Below are positions 60,258 to 64,000 of a DNA stretch of 64,000 bases, one piece after another. Each line of letters begins with the position of its first letter. Positions within the stretch are counted from its first letter, which is position 1. Below the pieces are notes generated by a model. That model was not told the DNA's origin and did no database searches. It was given only the letters and a program-made list of their open reading frames with translations. The DNA comes from Bacteroidota bacterium (GTDB lineage Bacteria > Bacteroidota > Bacteroidia > AKYH767-A > OLB10): contig CP064983.1 in assembly GCA_016699635.1 (NCBI GenBank), positions 682,001 to 746,000 of the forward strand. Reading direction: 5' to 3'. A program made the position numbers and the translations under genes.

Positions 60258-61658
60258 ATGAATATAACTTTTTATGGTGCTGCCCGAAATGTTACCGGTA
60301 GTAAACACCTGATAGAGACTGAATCAGGGAAAAAAATACTACTCGATTGTGGTTTTTTTCAGAACAGAGGTAAAGATAATGATCGCCTGAATCGTAATTT
60401 TAGCTTTGATCCTCAGCAAATTGACCTGATGATTCTGTCACATGCACACATTGATCATTCAGGAAATATTCCAAACTTAGTCAAGCAGGGATTTAACAAA
60501 ACAATCTTTACAACGCAAGCTACTATTGACCTTTGCGAAGTAATGCTTGCCGATAGTGCCTATATTCAAAGTGGTGATATCGAATATATCAACAGAAGAC
60601 GAAAAAGAGATGGACAAAAAGCACTTGAGCCTATTTATGAAATTGAAGATGTAGAAAAAGCTATGAAACTCTTTGCCCCTGTGGCAGTCAACAAACGCTT
60701 TCATTATGACGATGAAATTTCATTCGAATTTACAGATGCAGGACATATTTTAGGTAGTGTCAGTGTGCATTTATTCATTACCGAAAAAGGCAATACAAAA
60801 CAAATTACTTTTAGTGGAGATGTGGGTCGTTTTAATGATTTAATCCTAAAAGCGCCTGCATCATTTTCGCAGGCAGACTACATTTTATGTGAATCTACTT
60901 ATGGAAACAGACTTCACGACCAGTCAACAGATGCACGACAGAAATTATTACAAATTGTCAATAAAACTTGTGTTGAAAAAAAAGGCAAATTGATAATTCC
61001 GGCATTCAGCCTTGGCCGGACTCAGGAAATAATATACACATTAGACCGTTTTAAGACAGAAAACAAACTGCCTTCTATACCTGTTTTTGTTGACAGCCCA
61101 CTTGCAATTGATGCCACAAATATCATGCGCAAACACAGTGAGTTTTTTAATTCCGATTTAGTGAACTACCTGCATGTTGATGATGATCCCTTTGGCTTTA
61201 GTAATCTTAAATATGTACGAAAAGTTGAAGAGTCGAAAAAGATTAATGATCTGAAAGGACCTTGCATCATCATTTCTGCATCAGGTATGATTGAAGCCGG
61301 AAGAATAAAACATCATATTAAAAACAACATCAATGATAGTCGAAGCACCATTCTTATTGTTGGTTATTGCACACCTGAATCAATTGGCGGGCATTTGATG
61401 CGTGGAGATAAAACAATTAAAATTTTTGGAAATGAATACCTTGTAAAAGCAAGTGTTGAAGTAATTTCATCCTTTAGTGCACATGCCGATTATTTAGAGT
61501 TGATAAAATATCTTTCTTGTCAGGATACATCAGCAGTTAAAAAACTTTTTCTGGTACATGGCGAATATGAAGTACAAAAAGAGTTTAAAGAGAAACTAAA
61601 TGAGGTTGGTTTTAAGAATGTTGAAATTCCGGAAGAACTGCAATCATTTAAACTTTAG
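60258..61658 (+). CDS. MBL-fold, beta-CASP hydrolase (RNA-processing exonuclease-like)
   Basis: 466 residues. Metallo-beta-lactamase core with LSHAHIDHSGNIP (HxHxDH), FTDAGHILGSVSV, SGDVGRFND and CESTYGN; beta-CASP domain with IPAFSLGRTQEIIYTL; CPSF-like GPCIIISASGMIEAGRIKHH and the RMMBL end SSFSAHADYLELI and LVHGE. The relatives are bacterial homologues of CPSF73 that act as RNA nucleases; the target is unknown. The 3' end overlaps that of rdgB by 11 bp. Confidence 0.92.
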   Translation: MNITFYGAARNVTGSKHLIETESGKKILLDCGFFQNRGKDNDRLNRNFSFDPQQIDLMILSHAHIDHSGNIPNLVKQGFNKTIFTTQATIDLCEVMLADSAYIQSGDIEYINRRRKRDGQKALEPIYEIEDVEKAMKLFAPVAVNKRFHYDDEISFEFTDAGHILGSVSVHLFITEKGNTKQITFSGDVGRFNDLILKAPASFSQADYILCESTYGNRLHDQSTDARQKLLQIVNKTCVEKKGKLIIPAFSLGRTQEIIYTLDRFKTENKLPSIPVFVDSPLAIDATNIMRKHSEFFNSDLVNYLHVDDDPFGFSNLKYVRKVEESKKINDLKGPCIIISASGMIEAGRIKHHIKNNINDSRSTILIVGYCTPESIGGHLMRGDKTIKIFGNEYLVKASVEVISSFSAHADYLELIKYLSCQDTSAVKKLFLVHGEYEVQKEFKEKLNEVGFKNVEIPEELQSFKL

Positions 61659-62232
61659 AATTTCTCAAAAAAGCTATCATCTTACTTACGGCAATTTGCC
61701 TGTGACTGATTTTATTTTTTTCGTCAGGAGACATTTCTGCGAAGGTGATTTTATATCCATCAGGAATAAAAACAGGGTCGTAGCCAAATCCTGAATTACC
61801 TTGTTCGATATGGGTTATCATCCCATCTATTCTGCCTTCAAAGTAAAAAGCTTTACCTTTCCAAATCAAACAAATAACTGCTATAAAATATGCATTTCTT
61901 TGTTGTATTCCTGAAAGGTCCGACAACAACTTTCTTCTGTTATCAGCATCGGTAACTTCATTTCCTGCATAACGTGCCGAATAAACTCCCGGTGCATTGT
62001 TCAATGCAGCAACACATAAACCACTGTCATCTGCAAAACAATTCTTCTTAGTCAATAAAGAAACGGCATTAGCTTTCAGAAAGGCATTTTCAAGAAAGGT
62101 TGTACCGGTTTCATCAATATTGGATTGAATTCCTGCCTCTGAAAGCGACTGTAAAATGTAACCGAAAGGCAGCATTTTACGTATCTCTTGTAATTTATGC
62201 TCATTGTTGGAACAAAATATTAACTCAGTCAT
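61648..62232 (-). CDS. rdgB: Non-canonical purine NTP pyrophosphatase RdgB/HAM1
   Basis: 194 residues: FCSNNEHKLQEIRKML (substrate-binding SxNxxKxxE-like), ADDSGLCVAALNNAPGVYSARYAG, YFEGRIDGMI, GNSGFGYDPVFIPDG and FAEMSPDEKNKISHR. It hydrolyses ITP, dITP and XTP to monophosphates, protecting nucleic acids. Intact and of normal length, with a promoter box 10 bp upstream. Confidence 0.95.
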   Translation of the reverse strand: MTELIFCSNNEHKLQEIRKMLPFGYILQSLSEAGIQSNIDETGTTFLENAFLKANAVSLLTKKNCFADDSGLCVAALNNAPGVYSARYAGNEVTDADNRRKLLSDLSGIQQRNAYFIAVICLIWKGKAFYFEGRIDGMITHIEQGNSGFGYDPVFIPDGYKITFAEMSPDEKNKISHRQIAVSKMIAFLRNSKV

Positions 62233-62241
62233 TTTTTAAGT

Positions 62242-62249
62242 CAAAAATA
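62242..62249 (-). promoter_or_regulatory. Promoter -7 box for rdgB
   Basis: The minus strand reads TATTTTTG, 9 bp ahead of the rdgB ATG, implying a very short leader. Confidence 0.45.
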
Positions 62250-62283
62250 TATACATTTACTTTGTTTTAAAAACCACCTTAAA

Positions 62284-63201
62284 ATGCAGAAAATATTTTT
62301 TGCTTTATTGCTGTTATTCAGTCTAAGCAGAAATGCACAATCGCAATGCCCTACAGCTTCTTTTTCATTACCTGATACTGTCTGTAGCGGCATTCCACTT
62401 CCTTTAACAAACACTTCAACAGGAAACGGACTGACCTATCAATGGGATTTTTGTCCTCAGGAAATACATGGTTTCACATCGTATCAATATTTCCGATACA
62501 ACAATTATGTGCTTTATACTATGACTGATATGGACTTACTAAAAGTCGGAAGTGGATATTATCTGATTACGATGGATAGCATTTACAACAACTTTGTAGT
62601 TGGTAATATCGGCAACCATTTATCTAATCGCCCTTTTGATGCAATTGTACACGGCAATTTTACCAAGCTTGACTGTTTTGACTTTATTGTTGAAGGTGAC
62701 ACCAATGTTTATGGATTAGCTGCCTACTCTCCTACCAGCACTTTATACTTGATGACTTTCCCCGGAGGAATTCAGTCAACACCGGTATTAACACCTTTGT
62801 CATCATTCAGCTCAGTAGCAAACCCTGCAGATATTAAAATAGTTCATGCTGACAATATTTACTATGCATTTATAGCAAGTAAAGGGAACGGGAATGTTAC
62901 CTGTCTTTCATTTGGCAACTCAATGTCGAATTTACCCTTAGAATTATACAGCTTCAACATAACAGGAAGCATTAATTTATCTGACATTGATATTGTAACT
63001 ACTTGCGCTCCACCTGTAGGATTTGTTACAGATTCCAAAAATGGTGATCTAACCAAACTATCATTTAGTAGTGGATTTAATAATGCCCCTTCTCTGTCTG
63101 TTTACTCGGTACAGGTTCAATTGGTAACAACTCTGTTACAATTACCCAGGAATTTGAAAGTTACTTTGTTTGTTTCACAGACACAGCAAATAAACAATTG
63201 A
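62284..63201 (+). CDS. PKD-domain exported protein, N-terminal fragment
   Basis: Signal peptide (MQKIFFALLLLFSLSRNAQSQ), then the start of a PKD-like domain (CPTASFSLPDTVCSGIPLPLTNTSTGNGLTYQWDF) followed by a beta-propeller-like region (YYLITMDSIYNNFVVGNIGNHL, NPADIKIVHADNIYYAFIASKGNGNVTCLSFG, GFVTDSKNGDLTKLSF). The frame goes wrong near 63107 (a missing base after TACTCGG); the other frame continues TGSIGNNSVTITQEFESYFV. Probably a T9SS client. The end of the gene is outside the window. Confidence 0.8.
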   Translation: MQKIFFALLLLFSLSRNAQSQCPTASFSLPDTVCSGIPLPLTNTSTGNGLTYQWDFCPQEIHGFTSYQYFRYNNYVLYTMTDMDLLKVGSGYYLITMDSIYNNFVVGNIGNHLSNRPFDAIVHGNFTKLDCFDFIVEGDTNVYGLAAYSPTSTLYLMTFPGGIQSTPVLTPLSSFSSVANPADIKIVHADNIYYAFIASKGNGNVTCLSFGNSMSNLPLELYSFNITGSINLSDIDIVTTCAPPVGFVTDSKNGDLTKLSFSSGFNNAPSLSVYSVQVQLVTTLLQLPRNLKVTLFVSQTQQINN

Positions 63202-64000
63202 AATGGCTGCAGTTTAATGAAAATAACTTCGCCAATACGCCAACCGTTTATACATCACCTGCTTTTTACTTTCGTCCAAATCAGGCTGAATCTCTGACCG
63301 ATTCATCAATTACCCGATTCATAGTGAGCGATGTTCCAACACTGAACTTTGTTGACATGCTTTATTTTGACAGTTGTTATACAAAATACAGTGAAGATCA
63401 AAATCCTTCTTTCAGCTATTTAAATACAGGATGGAATAAATTATCACTTACTGTTTCTGATTCAAACGGATATAAATCCATTGCTTATGATAGTGTATTT
63501 GTTATCACCGGTCCAAAATCACAGTTTAACTTTACAGGCAATACATGCTTTAATCCTAATGATAGTATTTCTTTTACAGATCAATCAACCTCGCCCTCCG
63601 GAGCAATTACAGGATGGTTGTGGGATTTTGGTGATGGAACAACCTCCACACAACAAAACCCACAACATGCATATACAGCATCAGGAACCTATCAGGTTAA
63701 ACTAACCATCACTGCAGGATGCGAAAAGGATACGATAATCCCAATAACTATTCATGCACTACCGATTATAAATTTTACTTATAATTTATCGTGTGCCAAT
63801 TCTGCAACAACATTAACAGATCAGTCTTCATCGGCAGCAGGTTTGCAGTCGTGGACATGGAATTTTGGTGATGGAAGCAGTAGCAGTCAACTGCAAAATC
63901 CTGATCATATATTTCAGACAGGGGGTAATTATAATGTGCAACTCACAGTAACTGACAGCTCAGGATGTGTGGATTCATTAGTCAACATTGTGCAGGTAAA
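63111..64000 (+). CDS. PKD-domain exported protein, continuing fragment (runs off the window)
   Basis: An open frame of 296 codons to the right edge with no stop. It completes the propeller-like region (KWLQFNENNFANTPTVYTSPAFYF) and then has PKD domains with the classic pattern: GAITGWLWDFGDGTTSTQQNPQHAYTASGTYQVKL and LQSWTWNFGDGSSSSQLQNPDHIF. PKD domains are common in Bacteroidota surface proteins. A sorting domain would be expected further right. There is no initiation site here; it is the downstream part of the gene that starts at 62284. Confidence 0.8.

Noticed and set aside
63481..63705. 74-codon plus-strand open frame near the right end
   Set aside because: It overlaps the PKD-domain coding frame in another register and has no family features.

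Overview
The window comes from a member of the Bacteroidota. The evidence is a SprA translocon of the type IX secretion system (T9SS), several proteins with T9SS C-terminal sorting domains or SprB repeats, repeated use of the Bacteroidota -7 promoter box TAnnTTTG, AT-rich DNA, and the linked order maeB, ruvA, sprA. It looks like ordinary chromosome with two islands of nitrogen-oxide chemistry. I see no insertion sequence, prophage or CRISPR array.

Layout. 1-24.2 kb is mostly housekeeping: a T9SS-exported protein cut by the left edge, a flippase, ychF, an AsmA-like protein, an amino-acid permease, an SDR, asparagine synthetase, rlmH, nadC, a YihY-family gene, lon, a GlmU-like gene, mdh, a large SprB-repeat adhesin and a YqeY protein. 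24.6-28.5 kb is a nitrite-reduction cluster: outer-membrane porin, lipoprotein copper nitrite reductase NirK, a NirV/SUMF1-like lipoprotein and a SCO copper chaperone. 28.6-35.1 kb carries a spermidine-synthase-like protein, a T9SS cargo protein, a TonB receptor, tRNA-Glu, rpsT, radC and carA. 35.2-47.6 kb is the sprA, ruvA, maeB block with an extra Kelch-repeat gene between ruvA and maeB, flanked by short palindromes. 47.7-51.3 kb holds ribH, a TPR protein, an FkbM methyltransferase and an FAD oxidoreductase. 52.9-57.4 kb is a nitrosative-stress cluster: a DUF2249-Ric fusion, a cupin, a DUF1858-DUF2249-DUF2249 protein, a polytopic membrane protein with three internal repeats, a DUF59 Fe-S maturation protein and an NsrR-like Rrf2 regulator. 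57.5-62.2 kb has an XRE/DUF2975 pair, a DUF47/Pit phosphate-transport pair, an MBL/beta-CASP hydrolase and rdgB. A PKD-repeat exported protein runs off the right end.

How it fits together. NirK would make nitric oxide in the periplasm. The second cluster has the parts expected to sense nitric oxide (Rrf2 with three cysteines) and repair damaged di-iron and Fe-S centres (Ric, DUF59), plus one membrane protein whose three-fold repeat recalls heme-copper oxidase subunit I. This cluster also has the most unusual non-coding DNA: a CRP-type palindrome about 61 bp upstream of the predicted start of ric transcription, and a three-way-junction-like fold followed by a terminator-like hairpin ahead of the cupin gene.

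Data quality. At least twenty reading frames, including essential ones (carA, maeB, ruvA, sprA, asnB), are broken by one- or two-base indels, many of them in A-runs. I read most of these as sequencing error rather than biology. Broken genes are listed as their separate reading-frame pieces, each cross-referenced.
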